Assembly (NCBI RefSeq): GCF_000149955.1
Contig: NC_030991.1
Span: 4,261,756 to 4,294,979, forward strand
DNA length: 33,224 nt
Source: Fusarium oxysporum f. sp. lycopersici 4287
Lineage: Eukaryota; Ascomycota; Sordariomycetes; Hypocreales; Nectriaceae
Direction of reading: 5' to 3'
The notes under the pieces are model-generated. The model was not told the origin of the DNA, did not search any database, and saw only the letters and a program-made list of their open reading frames with translations. The translations under genes and the position numbers were made by a program. Positions 10,567 through 21,693 of the stretch are shown here, piece after piece (position 1 is the first letter of the stretch; each line of letters starts with the position of its first letter).

Positions 10567-11090
10567 ATCAACCGTTGGTTCATAAAGCAGATGAGCTAAG
10601 GTACTATTATAGGATGTTTACGGTAAGCCTCTACGATATCAACTACTGTGTATTTGCGACGGACCGTGGCTTGAAGCAGATGGACGGAATCATTGGTTCT
10701 CTATAATAATCAATCCTTTCGCAGGGTTTGAAGAAGTTCCTACGGAGTGAAAGAAAAGTAGCACGTACGAGAAGCAGTCGTGAGAAAGGAAATCTCTCCC
10801 TCTTTTATCAAAGATGGATATAAAAGCTCACTACGTATCTTCATACTCGGTACCCGACCCATAGTATCTCAGGTTCATCCTATGAAATCGTGATCATTAC
10901 CGACAGACAGGACCGGAGGTTGCTACCTTACCAATATTAGTTATATAAAGCAGTTTGGGTCTTTATATAAGCTCTCTCTACCTCAGACTTCACTTTGTAA
11001 ACAGGCAGAAGGGCGATCCACAAAGCCTTGTATAGGACAAACATATCAAAGATAATATTGATATTAGGAGATATTGACTCTTCCTGTTCG
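10567..11090 (+). promoter_or_regulatory. Upstream region of the P450 gene with two TATA-like boxes
   Basis: TATATAAA starts at 10942 and TATATAAG at 10964, followed by a pyrimidine-rich stretch (CTCTCTCTACCTC), about 120-150 bp before the ATG at 11091. This is a common layout for a fungal promoter. No other gene is seen here. Confidence 0.45.
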
Positions 11091-12787
11091 ATGAACTTTC
11101 TATCAACACTCGCCGCCCTTTGGGTCGCTCTTTCTCTTACGATGGTATTCTAAGCCTATTATATTTCCGTTTGCACTTGGCTGACTCTGGCTTTTCTTTT
11201 ACTTTGCCCAACGAAAAGATACTAGTCGGGCTCTCTGGTTTATGCCTTTATCGTCTTTTCTATCATCCACTCGCCAAATTTCCAGGTCCTAAACTTGCCG
11301 CATGCAGCCAAGTTAGCAAGGCCCCTTTCTCTTCGTTGGAGTTCGATCGCTGATGCAGATCCAAACTAGTTCTGGTTCCTTCGTGCATGGACTGGAGGCA
11401 AGTATCCATTTGTAATGAGGGAATTGCACGACAGATACGGCGATGTAGTGAGGATTGCGCCTAATGAGCTTAGTTTCAAGACTCCACAAGCATACAAAGA
11501 CATCTATAACCATGCCGTCGGCCACAAAACGCCTTTCCCAAAGAGTAAATACTTTTACAACCGAGGCGCGTCCATCAAGCATCCTGATATCGTATTCACA
11601 ATTGACAGAGAATCGCATCGGTCCCAACGACGATCCCTTTCTCACGCCTTCAGTGCTCGTGCCCTTCGGGAGGCCGAGAGCACGATTCAGAGGCACGCCA
11701 GGCTATTTGTCCACCAGATTAGCCAACGCGGCAACCCAGGAACTGGCGGCGTAGATATGTCGGCTGCATTCACCTGGCTTACCTTCGACATCATCGGTGT
11801 GTTACACCAGCTGGCACGAAACCAGTGACAGATCTGGGAAGGCTATAACAGTGCTGACTGGCAATAGGTGACTTGACATTTGGGGAGTCGTTTGAATCGG
11901 TTGCGAATTGGGAGCCAGATACATATGTTGCACTCATCTTGGAATTTATAAAACACTTCACCATAATTCAGGCAGCTAAGCGACTGGGTATTTCGGAAGG
12001 CCTTCTATCTTTGTTTATACCAGGAGATCTTAAAGACAGCATGGCGTTCCATGAAAGTCTGACAAAGGAGAAGGTCGCTCGTCGTATAAAGCTGGGCGAC
12101 TTCAACCAGCGCAGGGACTTCTTCGCGCACATTCTTAGAGACGGCGGCTTCAACCGTGATCATCTCGCAGAGCAAGCTAAGATATTGCTATTGGATGGGT
12201 CTGAAACCACGGCCACCTTCTTAGCGGGTGTCACATATCTGCTTTTGAAATCTCCAACTGCACTGTCGAAACTGCAGTGTGAAGTACGATCTTCTTTTGC
12301 TTCGCTTGATGAAATCAGAGGAGATTCATTAAACCAGCTGCCTTACCTCCGCGCTGCCATCGAAGAAGGTCTTCGTCTGTTTCCTCCTGTACCGCTTGGT
12401 CTTCCGCGGACGTGTCCTGGGGCAATGATCGACGGATGGTACGTTCCTTCTGGCACTGAAGTGTCAGTGGATAACTTTGTTATGTCTCACGATGCGAAGT
12501 CTTTCCCAGAGCCTGATGAGTTCCGTCCTGAACGCTGGCTTGAAGGTCAGACAGGAAATAACAAGGAGGCCAGCCGTCCATTTTCTATTGGCCCTCGTGC
12601 CTGTTTAGGTGTCAATCTCGCCTATCTTGAAGCGAGTCTGATTCTCGCCACTATGGCCTACTCCTTTGACTGGGAACTTGTCGATAAGAGCCTACACTGG
12701 TTTGAAGAGGTCGAATTGATGTCGTTCTGGAATAAGCCACAATTATTCATCCGCTACCACCCTCGTGGTTCTTTCCACGGAGCTTAG
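11091..12787 (+). CDS. Cytochrome P450 monooxygenase (four exons)
   Basis: Membrane-anchored haem-thiolate monooxygenase. By eye the exons are 11091-11144, 11219-11311, 11370-11796 and 11868-12787, with GT-AG introns of 74, 58 and 71 bp; together they give 497 residues, the normal length for a fungal microsomal P450. Exons 1-2 make an N-terminal membrane helix followed by [13 protein letters not shown]. Exon 3 carries [15 protein letters not shown]. Exon 4 has the I-helix DGSETT (about 301-306), the ExxR motif (E358-R361), FRPERW, and the haem-binding [10 protein letters not shown] with Cys at about 437. All key motifs are intact. It resembles the fungal group that includes trichothecene-type and benzoate-type hydroxylases, but the substrate cannot be told. 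It is likely active and sits between the bZIP-like gene and the MFS transporter, which suggests secondary or detoxification metabolism. Confidence 0.93.
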
Positions 12788-13172
12788 TTATGGAAGGGAT
12801 AGACTACAGCTGTGTTATCGACCATGTGTATCAACGGCTCCAGTGGCGCCAATGATTCCAAGTGATCTTGCGTCCCAACCTCATTTCAGTCAAAATCCCC
12901 ATTTTACGGTTTCACCGTTGCCTTGGGGTCAGATTTTTACGCTAGAGAAATGATTAGGGACCATTTGTCTTAATGCAAATCTTGGAGAGGAGAGTTTTCG
13001 GTGTCTCTTCTAGCTCGTTTACGTGTTTTTTAATTTTAGAGGCGATATAGCAACAAGCAAACTCTCAACCAAACAACGAAGTAATGAAGCAATAGTAAGC
13101 GTAATTAATAAAGAATCGTTACGTTCTTTACTAACCGTATTATATATACTGCTAAGACACCTAGCTGGTGAA
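12788..13172. other. Intergenic stretch, nothing recognised
   Basis: No gene is seen. It includes a short inverted repeat, TAAAGAA and TTCTTTA around a loop of 8 bases, near 13110, and AT-rich sequence downstream of the F-box/ankyrin ORF. Confidence 0.5.
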
Positions 13173-13622
13173 CTAACTAGAGGCAGCGAGGATAAGGTTG
13201 ATAATCTCCTTGTGGCGATGCAATACTGCTAGTTGTAGAGCTGTTGCGCGCCCTCCTCTTTGTGCACTAGCATCAGCGCCCTCGCCGAGAATAAGTTGAA
13301 CGATATGTGTGTGTCCCCCCGATGCCGCGAGGCACAGAGCTTCGTTTAATATCAATTGGATTGTGTATTTAGACTGCAGGTCGTGGGAAATACGCTCACA
13401 CTCCAGAGCACGAAGGGCTTTCCTGGCTGTGTTTATCATTCCCTTTCTTACCGCCCAGAGGAGGCTAACTGGGCTGTTGCTTTTTGTATCCCGATAGTAT
13501 AAAATGTATTCGATGATAGGATAGACTTGTTTGCTAGTTTGAAGCAATGTGACAAGGTCTTTCGCCTCGAGGAAAGCAGCAAGTTCGAAGTAAAGTTCTG
13601 GCGGTAGAGTAAGGAGTGCCAT
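13173..13622 (-). CDS. Short F-box/ankyrin-repeat protein
   Basis: From the ATG at 13622 the ORF gives 149 residues beginning LTLPPELYFELAAFLEAKDL, a typical fungal F-box (about residues 4-45). It ends with about two ankyrin repeats (ALCLAASGGHTHIVQLIL, then ALQLAVLHRHKEIINLIL). F-box proteins recruit substrates to SCF ubiquitin ligases through Skp1, and ankyrin repeats would bind the target. The frame extends upstream of 13622, but that part is hydrophobic and unlike the family, so I chose the internal ATG. Fungal members usually carry many more repeats. Here the protein stops right after the second repeat, and no further ankyrin sequence is seen downstream. It may be a truncated relic or a natural minimal version. 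Confidence 0.6.
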   Translation of the reverse strand: MALLTLPPELYFELAAFLEAKDLVTLLQTSKQVYPIIEYILYYRDTKSNSPVSLLWAVRKGMINTARKALRALECERISHDLQSKYTIQLILNEALCLAASGGHTHIVQLILGEGADASAQRGGRATALQLAVLHRHKEIINLILAASS

Positions 13623-15003
13623 TAGGTCCTCTGGCAGCTGCTTCGAAATCTGGTTAGGATAAGATAATAGGAGAAGAATTTGATCTCGAATACAGTGTGA
13701 GCTCTTAGAACATCGGTTCTTCTGAGTGTCATAATTATCTGTGTATGATAAAGTAACATGAAGGAGACATAAGTAATAAAGATAGAACTCCACTGTCGAT
13801 TAACAACGACCACCCTGAAGGGCTAGAAGCCTGCATCCGCTAGGTTTTACCACATAAACTCGTATGGTGTGAAGTAATTCACCAATTAGCGTCCAGAAAA
13901 GGAGCCTGGAAGCCACATAGCTCGTTGGCGTGAAAGTTGTATTATATTCGTTAGGACTCCGTGAGAACAGGATTCTGTGGAATTGCTTACACCTTAGGTA
14001 AGATGCCGAAGCATGTTGACCGACTTAAGAGGGTGGCGCAGAACATCGAGAGGGAGCAAAACCAAGATTTACCAAGTGATTAAATAAAAGTTAAGTCTCA
14101 TTGTTAACCTTGAAAAAGAATATCCATCTATGCAAACGTCAAAGATCACAGTCTGTCGAGATTGAGACGCATTTACACTCCCAGCAGAGAAACCCTGCGC
14201 CAGTTCACACGATTACATTGCAGTACGGGACTGAAAATGCCGTCATCCTACACCTGGGATGGAGTCAGATGATTTCCGTGGTACCTTACAAGGCTGCTTC
14301 CCTTCTTCAGTACACTGACAGAGACCAGGCCTGTCGCATCTTTGTATAACATCTCCTTTCCTTTAATAAACATGAACCTGATAGAGACGCTTACCGAGGA
14401 CAGTCGCCATAGAAGAATAATAAGCAACATGTTCACCGAAGCTCAATCCTATGAAATATTTATTTACCTACGGTAAGGACTACATCGGGAAGATATGTCC
14501 TAGCTAGTGCTAATAAAGTATTGACGAAAAGCCGCTGGGTAGCGATTCACTTCCAGCGTGGCAGAAGCCATGGAATTAAGCGATATTGACAATAGTCGTA
14601 GTTGGTCAAGCGATAATGCTGGTGAAATACAGACCGCTTCCCTCTTGACGACTGATAGCGAAGTCACCTAACTTGTAGCTTTGCTTTAATTGGAAATTCC
14701 CCCTGCCTTCTACGCAACATAGATCTACGTATGCCAAAATAGACACAAATAGGAACTTTCGTCATTCGACGGTGCCTTGTCTATTCCTGTCCCATCATCT
14801 TATACATTTAGACTAATACGACAGCCTAAGATAAAACGAATAGCAGTTACAAATGCCTCTAATGATTGGGTGCATTCATTTACAAATAGGCTAAGGCAAT
14901 AAAGGAAAAAAGCTACTTATTGGTATGAACTGCGGGACAAGCTCTACAATCTTTTCTTTCAAGCAAGGCTATTATCAGATTGGTTTGTGACGCCTCAACT
15001 TGC
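13623..15003. other. Intergenic stretch of about 1.4 kb, nothing recognised
   Basis: Only short frames without conserved features occur on either strand. No repeat or RNA gene is recognised. Confidence 0.5.
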
Positions 15004-15816
15004 ATGTTTCACGGACAAAGCTACTTCCTCTCATGGCTCTTCTTAATTGTGCCGTTGATTTTCCTAGTTCCACCAAATCCTTTAGACACAACTCACTGCT
15101 CATTTTTGAATGTAGTTTACCCGGTTTCCTTGTTCCTAATTCCACACTGACTGATAATGTAGGTTACGAATACTGCGGCGTTTTCAGTCGTGAACGTAAC
15201 CGCTGAAAGGTTGACAATGAGCCCTGACTTTGTACTTCACCAGTTTCTCTGTATACATGTTGACGGGACTGGCATTTACTCGATCAATGGCAAAGTTACC
15301 CGCAAACCACTGGCTGCTATCCTGTTGTCGCCATCGGACCGCGAAGACTCTTATAAACGCACAGAAGGCATAGCTATAGCTACTAAATGGTTATTCATTC
15401 TCCTCATGGCTAGTTCTAGCGCCTGGTGGGTTCTATCCCAGATATCCTCCGGTATCTCAGTTGTCAGATGGGGCTTATGGGCTTTGTCAATGATAGAAGC
15501 AATTACCATCGTCATCTGTGTGGTCATAGCACGAAATGAAGCACAAAGCTTCTCATTCGTGGTGGGAACAAGTGCTGTATTATATGGATCACTGTTCTAT
15601 GCCTCTATACTGATTTTATCCATACTTCTTGGCTTTTTAATCTGGGATATCACCCGAAGCGAGCCACCAACGTTTCTTGCAATCCCGTACAAAAGATACG
15701 AACAAAGAGGAAGCAGTAAACGTTCAGTCCTATCCACAGCAAAAGAACATGTTGTCATACTATGGCTTGTTCTGGGTTCCTTGCTACGAACTGTAAGATC
15801 AAGCGGAAGCCGGTAG
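15004..15816 (+). CDS. Multipass membrane protein of unknown function (two exons)
   Basis: I do not recognise the family. Exon 1 is 15004-15111 and exon 2 15163-15816, joined by a 51-bp intron (GTAGTT..GTAG with a CTGAC-type branch site); the product is 253 residues. Exon 1 supplies an N-terminal hydrophobic segment (SWLFLIVPLIFLVPP, about residues 10-24), a signal anchor or first membrane helix. A loop with an N-V-T glycosylation sequon follows. Further hydrophobic segments lie at about 111-129, 140-159 and 167-197 (the last long enough for more than one pass) and about 231-245. The tail is basic and Ser-rich. The neat splice that adds a signal-like segment in phase supports a real gene. It lies between the F-box gene and the MFS transporter; no functional link is evident. 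Confidence 0.55.
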
Positions 15817-16818
15817 TTCCCAAAGTTGTGCCTTAGCCGTGGAAACAGTTTAAAGCTCAAGGTTGTACATTATATAGTATTGCTACGCTTTGCATTCAAC
15901 GGCAATACCCGAAGGCCATTAGCTATAGAGCAGGTGTAAAATCAACGAATTCATCGCAGTCTATGTTTAATCTTCTTATGCCAGCAACTTGGAAGTATAG
16001 CATGCTGTTAAGACTGCCTGAAATTTCTGATGGTCTTAAAGAATGCTTCTACCTAGAGTCTATAGTAGGACGAAGAGTGCAGGAAACCTCGCTCCCCTTT
16101 GGGCTTCACATAACGCGCTTGAATGCCAAACAGCAAGAGTACGGAGCGCTATAACAAATTGTCGACAGATATCTTGGCAAAAATATCCTTGAATAATCAA
16201 GTATCATCGATATCTTGGCTTAAGACTGTTGAATAATACAGACAAGAAAATAGACACATGCGAGTGAAGCCGTAACGGATTAATTTAAGGTTGTTTCGTG
16301 GGGAAGTGAAGAGGTGTATCTATCCTTCAGTTTGTCAATAATATCTGTTAGTATGGGAGTATTCTTACACAGGGGCTAATCCCTTTGTGTGGCAAGGATG
16401 TTAGCGCTAGCGCTTGTTACTCCATTAGACGATATGTGGTTGGTCACCTGATTTAGTGCTATCAACTTCCTCACAGAAGACGTCCCCGATATCTACTCCG
16501 AGCCGCACGCGGAGCGTCGGCGATACCGCGGTAGGTTATTGCCTCATATTTTATTCATCATAATCACGTCTTCATATTGAGGGTTAGATATGACAACATA
16601 TATCCTTAGTGGTAGTTCTGTTACACAGAGTATTTTACAATAACACAGAGATGCAGTCAAGGTTTGGCTTTCAAGACTGGAACTTACCCTAAACAAGCGT
16701 ACGTGTTAGCAGAGAAGAATGAACGGAATGCTATTATACAAATATATATAACACCAGTAGTTGTATTCAATAATCAAGCTTTGACTGAAATCCTCCCCTG
16801 TTCTATATTGGTTTCATC
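15817..16818. other. Intergenic stretch with an imperfect 41-bp tandem repeat
   Basis: No gene is recognised. GATATCTTGGC occurs at 16168 and 16209, each followed by similar sequence ending near TTGAATAAT, giving an imperfect tandem duplication of about 41 bp. A GC-rich patch around 16495-16535 contains the palindrome TACCGCGGTA (16524-16533). It resembles a CCG/CGG half-site pair but lies downstream of both neighbouring genes. Confidence 0.45.
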
Positions 16819-18689
16819 TTACTCTCTTAGCGATGTCCATCTTTTTCGAACTCTGGGCACTCGACAATGCTTCACTTCAGTCCTAGGATCTCTCCGCCAC
16901 CCAAAGGTATCACTGGGCTTCCACTCTCGTGTAACACGTGGATCTGATTCTTGAATGATAACCTCGATATATTCAAGGAACAACCTACTCGTCTCAGGGA
17001 CAAAACAGTAAGCAAATAAACAACTGCCCAGAGATAGAAAGGCGAAGAGCAGAAAGATCGCAGACCGTCTGGCCCATTCAATCTCGATGAGATATGGTGT
17101 ATAGACAGACGCGAAGACTGCCCATAGCCAGTGAACTCCGGCGGAAATCCCAATGTCCCTGGATCTTGTAGCAGTGCAAGGGATTTCTCCAGTAATGATC
17201 CACACTGCAGGTGCCCAGCTTGACGCAACGAGAAAAAGGAATAGAGCCATGAAGACAAGCTGGACACGGTTGACCACAAACTCTTCATGAGTCAAACCAA
17301 CTGCCATACCAACAATGGCTGTGAGAAAGTGGCATGACGACACGGCCAGTCCGCCGAAGAAAAGCGTCCGGCGCTGACCGAGCTTCCGGAATATCAACAT
17401 ATACATGGGCGTGGCACAAAGGCGGACAAAGGAAAAGACTAGGGCGATCACAAGGGGGTCGCTGAGAGCCTCATGAGACTCAGCGAGCGAGGGCAAGGAG
17501 AGCATGATAAAGTTTATACCTGTGCTGTTACATTAGGAGATGAATGGTCAGTTCGTGTCCGGGTTGTAGGTTCATTCCGTGTGGCAACGTACCATTGATA
17601 CATAGTATGTAGAAAGACACTGAAGCTCAGAGGATGGATTCTTCTGTGAGGTGTTCTAGCGATGCCTTTTACGCGAGCGCAAAACCATTCCTTGACAAGT
17701 TCTCGAAATGAGACTCTTTCTGGACCTAGGCCAGTCTCGTGGCTGAAGTAAATTTCGCTCAACTCCATCCCTACACGCTGCTTATTTAACTCGCTCTGCG
17801 GCTTTGGATTTCGCAAGCGACATAGGGCAGTGTAGGCTTCTTCATTGCGACCCATGTTGACTAAATGACGTGGTGATTCAGGTATAAACGTAACGCCTAT
17901 GGCCAGGAGTATCGGCCAGATGAATTGACATGCAACAAGACATCTATAGGCAGATATATCGGTATCTCTGCCGACTAGATAGGCAATGGAGGTAGCTACT
18001 AGCAGGCCCAGAGCAACGCATCCTTGATATCCGGCAATCAAGTAGCCTCGGAGAGAAGAATGACACTGATAGAGGTCAGTAAGGAAAAGTCGACAGCAAA
18101 CGGGTGGGATTCCTTCGGCAGAAAGCGGTAAAGTGAGGTGAAATCGAAGTTATGCTAGGAACATTGCGTTGAGGAAGTCTAGGAGGCTCACCGTTTCTGT
18201 CATGTATAATACAGTTCCGACTGAGTTGATCCCCACTCCAACCCCACCGATCAGGCGGCCGATGAGAACCAGTACCAAGGCAGAGTCGTAGAAACCAACT
18301 GCCATTTGCAAAGACACGCCAACCACGTAGACGGCAGAGCTGAGCTGGATGAGCCACTTACGACCCAGTCGGTCTCCAAGAGCACCACCGCTGATCGCCC
18401 CGAAAGAAGCACCGCAGAAAAGGATAGACATAACGAGGGCTACATTGTTTTGAGATATTTTGGTTTCTCCAGGACCTTCGACGACGGCAATAAAGGAATT
18501 AGATCGGATAAGTCCATTCACACAGCCGAAATCATAGCCAAGGACAAGGCCGCCGGTAGCAACGATTGCAGTTAATAGAATGGAGCCGAAGTTCGTGTCT
18601 ACTTCTGCCTCGTAATGAAAATGGGCTCTATGCAAGATCATATTATCCCGATCACCCGGGGGATCCTTTTTCAGATTAATCGCCGCCAT
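16819..18689 (-). CDS. MFS transporter of the sugar-porter type (three exons)
   Basis: Twelve-helix plasma-membrane transporter, likely for a sugar or related small molecule. By eye the exons are 18689-18192, 18065-17593 and 17524-16819, with introns of 126 bp (GTGAGC..CAG) and 68 bp (GTACGT..CAG), giving 558 residues. Family marks are GGLVLGYDFG, GDRLGRK (about 105-111), GRLIGGVGVG followed by YMTET, then RGYLIAGYQG directly after the first splice, IPESPRHL, TGINFI across the second splice, and PETSRLFLEYIE near the end. The last differs from the usual PETKGLTLEE, and the YMTET motif also departs from consensus, so substrate specificity may have shifted. The start is ATG 18689; a GTG lies just before it. 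It is divergent from the membrane protein and could export or import a compound linked to the P450, but that is inference. Confidence 0.9.
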
Positions 18690-20463
18690 CACTTGAGGAG
18701 GATGCTGGAGAGTAAGCGATGAAACTGAGTGATCAGAATGGACACCACTGAGGTCTCGGGTAGCTGGTATAGTATCAGAGGTTGGCTGGCGGAAACAAGG
18801 GCAAATGGGGTCTTCCAGACAAAGAGAGGGATCCTAAATAATGGTCCCTGGGGTAAGCTCCGATGGCTTAGTGACTCGTTTTATGGATTAAATCTATGAT
18901 CATACGAGCATTCACATAATAAGAAAGTTTATCTTGTGTTGTTTCCCAAAGGCAGGTTCATGATGCTTGGTATCTGCAAAGTAGAAATATCACATTATCG
19001 CGTTCTGGACATCATCGTATTCGTGGGCGCGCGTTAGTGATGCGTGGCTTTCACACCGGCTTTGGTCAGAATTGGACGGTATGCATATGCCTTGAGCTTC
19101 ATAGGTAACGGATACCTTAAGTTAGGCGTGTATTTCTCGATTAATCACAATCGATCATGGATGATAACCCTGTGGGCCCATCTAAGGCTGAAGCTCGTTG
19201 CATCACTCTGACGGCTTCCAGTCAACGATGACTATGAATGGTTTCTTGTAGTGTGTCTAGCTCTGCCCTCTGCGCCTCCAATAACGTTACATACTAGTCA
19301 TCATTGCGTAACAAGAGATATCATCCTTGTAGTATGGGGCGGTAGGCTTACGCCCTGAACAAAACTCAAGCTCGATGAAGGAATACAAAGCCCTGCATTG
19401 AAAGGCCGGGAAAACCTATGGTGATGGCCGAGCGTAGCGTATATCTCTCAAGGAATCATCTTTCCCTCTCACAGGGATCTTTATTGTGAGTCTAGACTGC
19501 TCTAGATGTGTGAAAGAATTACATGTGATGGCTGCAAAAGCTGACCATGTAGGAAGCACCGACAATCGACGCGTTTATTGTACGTTGACCAAAGGATTAT
19601 TCGTTGGCTACTTGTTAATACACGCATCGCTTTTGTCTCCGGCTCTTGCCGTGCTTCACACGAAAGCATTGGTTCCTAGCTTGTCCGGACTTAAGGGCCC
19701 CGCCCTATTTTCGAGTGAAGTTTGCTTACGTGAAGCGGTCTGACATTTAGTTCTGGACCCGATCCACATTTATTATGCACTCTGTATGTCACCTGCGACG
19801 CTTTTAACAGCCGTAAGTGCATCACTGGGTTAGCTGATCTGGGCCTACTACGAAATTACACGAATGCTACCCCCCATCATGTTCGGGAAAGAATTAGACA
19901 AGCCCAGTGCAAAGACAATTCAAGAGCCCGGAAGCAAAGCACATATTCGGGATGCGCAAGGATGAGGTGGATCTAACTACTTGCATAATCATGAAAACCG
20001 CCCAGGTACGGTAGCAGAGCAACTTTTATCACCGGTGCACTATTCTGTGGATGATCTTTGTGTCCATTAATACGAATTTGAAATGCTGCCACATCTTATA
20101 CAAACCAATAGCTGGTGTGTATGAAATAATGCTGAATAGATGAATAGCTACTCAACATGCTACGTAGTTCCATTCGAGCTTTTCTCATGCCCAAGAGGCG
20201 GAAGTGACAGCACATGGCATTAGGTAGAACAGCGTAGTTTTATCTTGGTTTCTTCATGATTTCATATCCAACAGGTTTCATCCGTTATGAATCGTCTCCC
20301 TCAAAAGGCATCCATATCGATATTTCGCCCGAGGGGCGAGCCCATTCGCACCCCGAGACAGCTTTAGAAACTCGTGCTTGCATGCAAGTTAGTCTACATT
20401 CGATATCTAGAGTTCGTCATGCTTTTTGCGGGTCTTACCCTATAGGGCGGCATACAAGTCCCA
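18690..20463. other. Long intergenic stretch (about 1.8 kb), nothing recognised
   Basis: The first few hundred bases are the transporter upstream region. The rest has only short frames without conserved features. The LINE target duplication starts at 20464. Confidence 0.5.
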
Positions 20464-20477
20464 GACGCTCTAAGAAA

Positions 20478-20782
20478 CTGCAATTTTGCAGCCACGCCTG
20501 GTCATCCCGCTGACGGGTAACAGGCTCGGTACGATGCGCCATTTGTGCCGATGATATGCTGGATAGTGTGTAATCTGTCGACGCGTTCGTAGAAATTGGA
20601 TTTCAAGGGGGGTGTCTAATTTCGCGTCGCGAATGATAATCCCCCGTAACCAATGGCTTTCTGTACTTAGCGTTTAGATAGATCCGATTTTCCCTAGCCC
20701 AGCACGTCCTGTGCCCCATTAGGGGACTTTCGGGGCCTACGGCCCCCCGGACGAAAAATATACATAACATAACATAACATAT
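20478..20782 (+). mobile_element. 5'-truncated LINE (non-LTR retrotransposon) tail with 14-bp target duplication
   Basis: The 14-mer GACGCTCTAAGAAA occurs at 20464-20477 and again at 20783-20796, flanking this 305-bp insert exactly. The insert ends in a short-unit tail (repeats of AACAT, 20761-20780) preceded by GC-rich hairpins: TTCGCGTCGCGAA at 20621-20633, CCCC-ATTA-GGGG at 20714-20725 and GGGGCC-TAC-GGCCCC at 20732-20746. A 3' tail of simple repeats, a hairpin-rich 3' end, a missing 5' part and variable-length target duplications are the marks of LINE insertion by target-primed reverse transcription. Fungal LINEs are mostly of the Tad clade; that assignment is a guess. The first bases may be the last codons of the second ORF. 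It cannot move on its own. Confidence 0.7.
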
Positions 20783-20953
20783 GACGCTCTAAGAAAGTCG
20801 GCTGCCAAATCTGATACAAAGGGTCTTCCATTTCTTTTAGGCAACATTGAGTGAAAAAAGTTTATGAAAGTAGCATGCCAGTATTCGCTGATGTCTAGCC
20901 CAATTGGCTGTTCTCCTCGCCAAGCGGAGGAGGTCTGAACAACTAATGATTAC

Positions 20954-21693
20954 CTAGGTCAGCTGGAGAAGAGGTAAAATGAAAAAGCCGAAAGAAAAAA
21001 AACAAAAAGTTTTGGCTAGACTGAGAGGGAAATTACCGATCTTCACTCGACCGACAAGAGAAACCCGGATTTCATCAAGCTCAGCTCCAACTAGTGACTC
21101 AGAAAGGTGACGAAATCCATTGATAATCTGAGAGGTCGGAGATAAGCGGATGGACTTCCAGTGGAGACGCCCTCAATCTGCGCCAAGGTTCAGTGGTATC
21201 TCACCTGAGAAGTTGCACTCGCTATTTCTACCTCTGTCAGCTGAAACAAGTCGACGAGATTCAACTCTAGATATTCTCCTGCAAGAACATATGTGGGCAT
21301 TTCTTCATAGATTGAATATATCGTTGCTATATCGGGATGGGCAAGGTGTTTGATATCAGTAAAATCGTATAGTGAAACATAACGCTTCACTCGTATCGCT
21401 CCATTTACTCGGTTCCGTATCAGAGAGCTTGATTGATGAGGGTGAAAGGTTTTGTTTTCAATTGATTCATAATCCTCTTCCAGGGTCTTCTCCAACTTCG
21501 CAACTACCACGTGTTTCACCCCGGAAAGCTTCAGTACCTCGACGCCCCCCATCGACTTCTTATGTTCAAAAGCGTTCGAACAGTCCTCGATGTACAAGTT
21601 TGGAGTCTCAGTTATAGGTTGGCAGGACGACTGTTTGCCTACAGAAGTGTCTTTATGAAGATCGGTCGAACAGACGAGATGCAAATTGAGCAT
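20954..21693 (-). pseudogene. Degenerate protein-kinase-like gene fragment
   Basis: Exon 21693-21205 and exon 21127-20954, joined by a 77-bp intron (GTGAGA..CAG), keep one frame of 220 residues. The part HPDIATIYSIYEE looks like the HPNIV region of the kinase N-lobe. ELNLVDLFQLTEVEIAS fits the hinge and helix D-E region. The second exon gives GFRHLSE and then GRVKIGNFPLS, which aligns with the VKIADFGLS segment. The HRD aspartate is absent and DFG reads NFP, so it could not be a normal active kinase. The rest of the C-lobe is missing: after this point the sequence becomes a low-complexity T-rich run and stops. The N-terminal 60-80 residues are unlike a kinase. Most likely a decayed copy; a shortened pseudokinase is possible. 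Confidence 0.5.

Noticed and set aside
16524..16533. Palindrome TACCGCGGTA as a zinc-cluster transcription factor site
   Set aside because: It lies downstream of both neighbouring genes, and a single 10-base palindrome is weak evidence.
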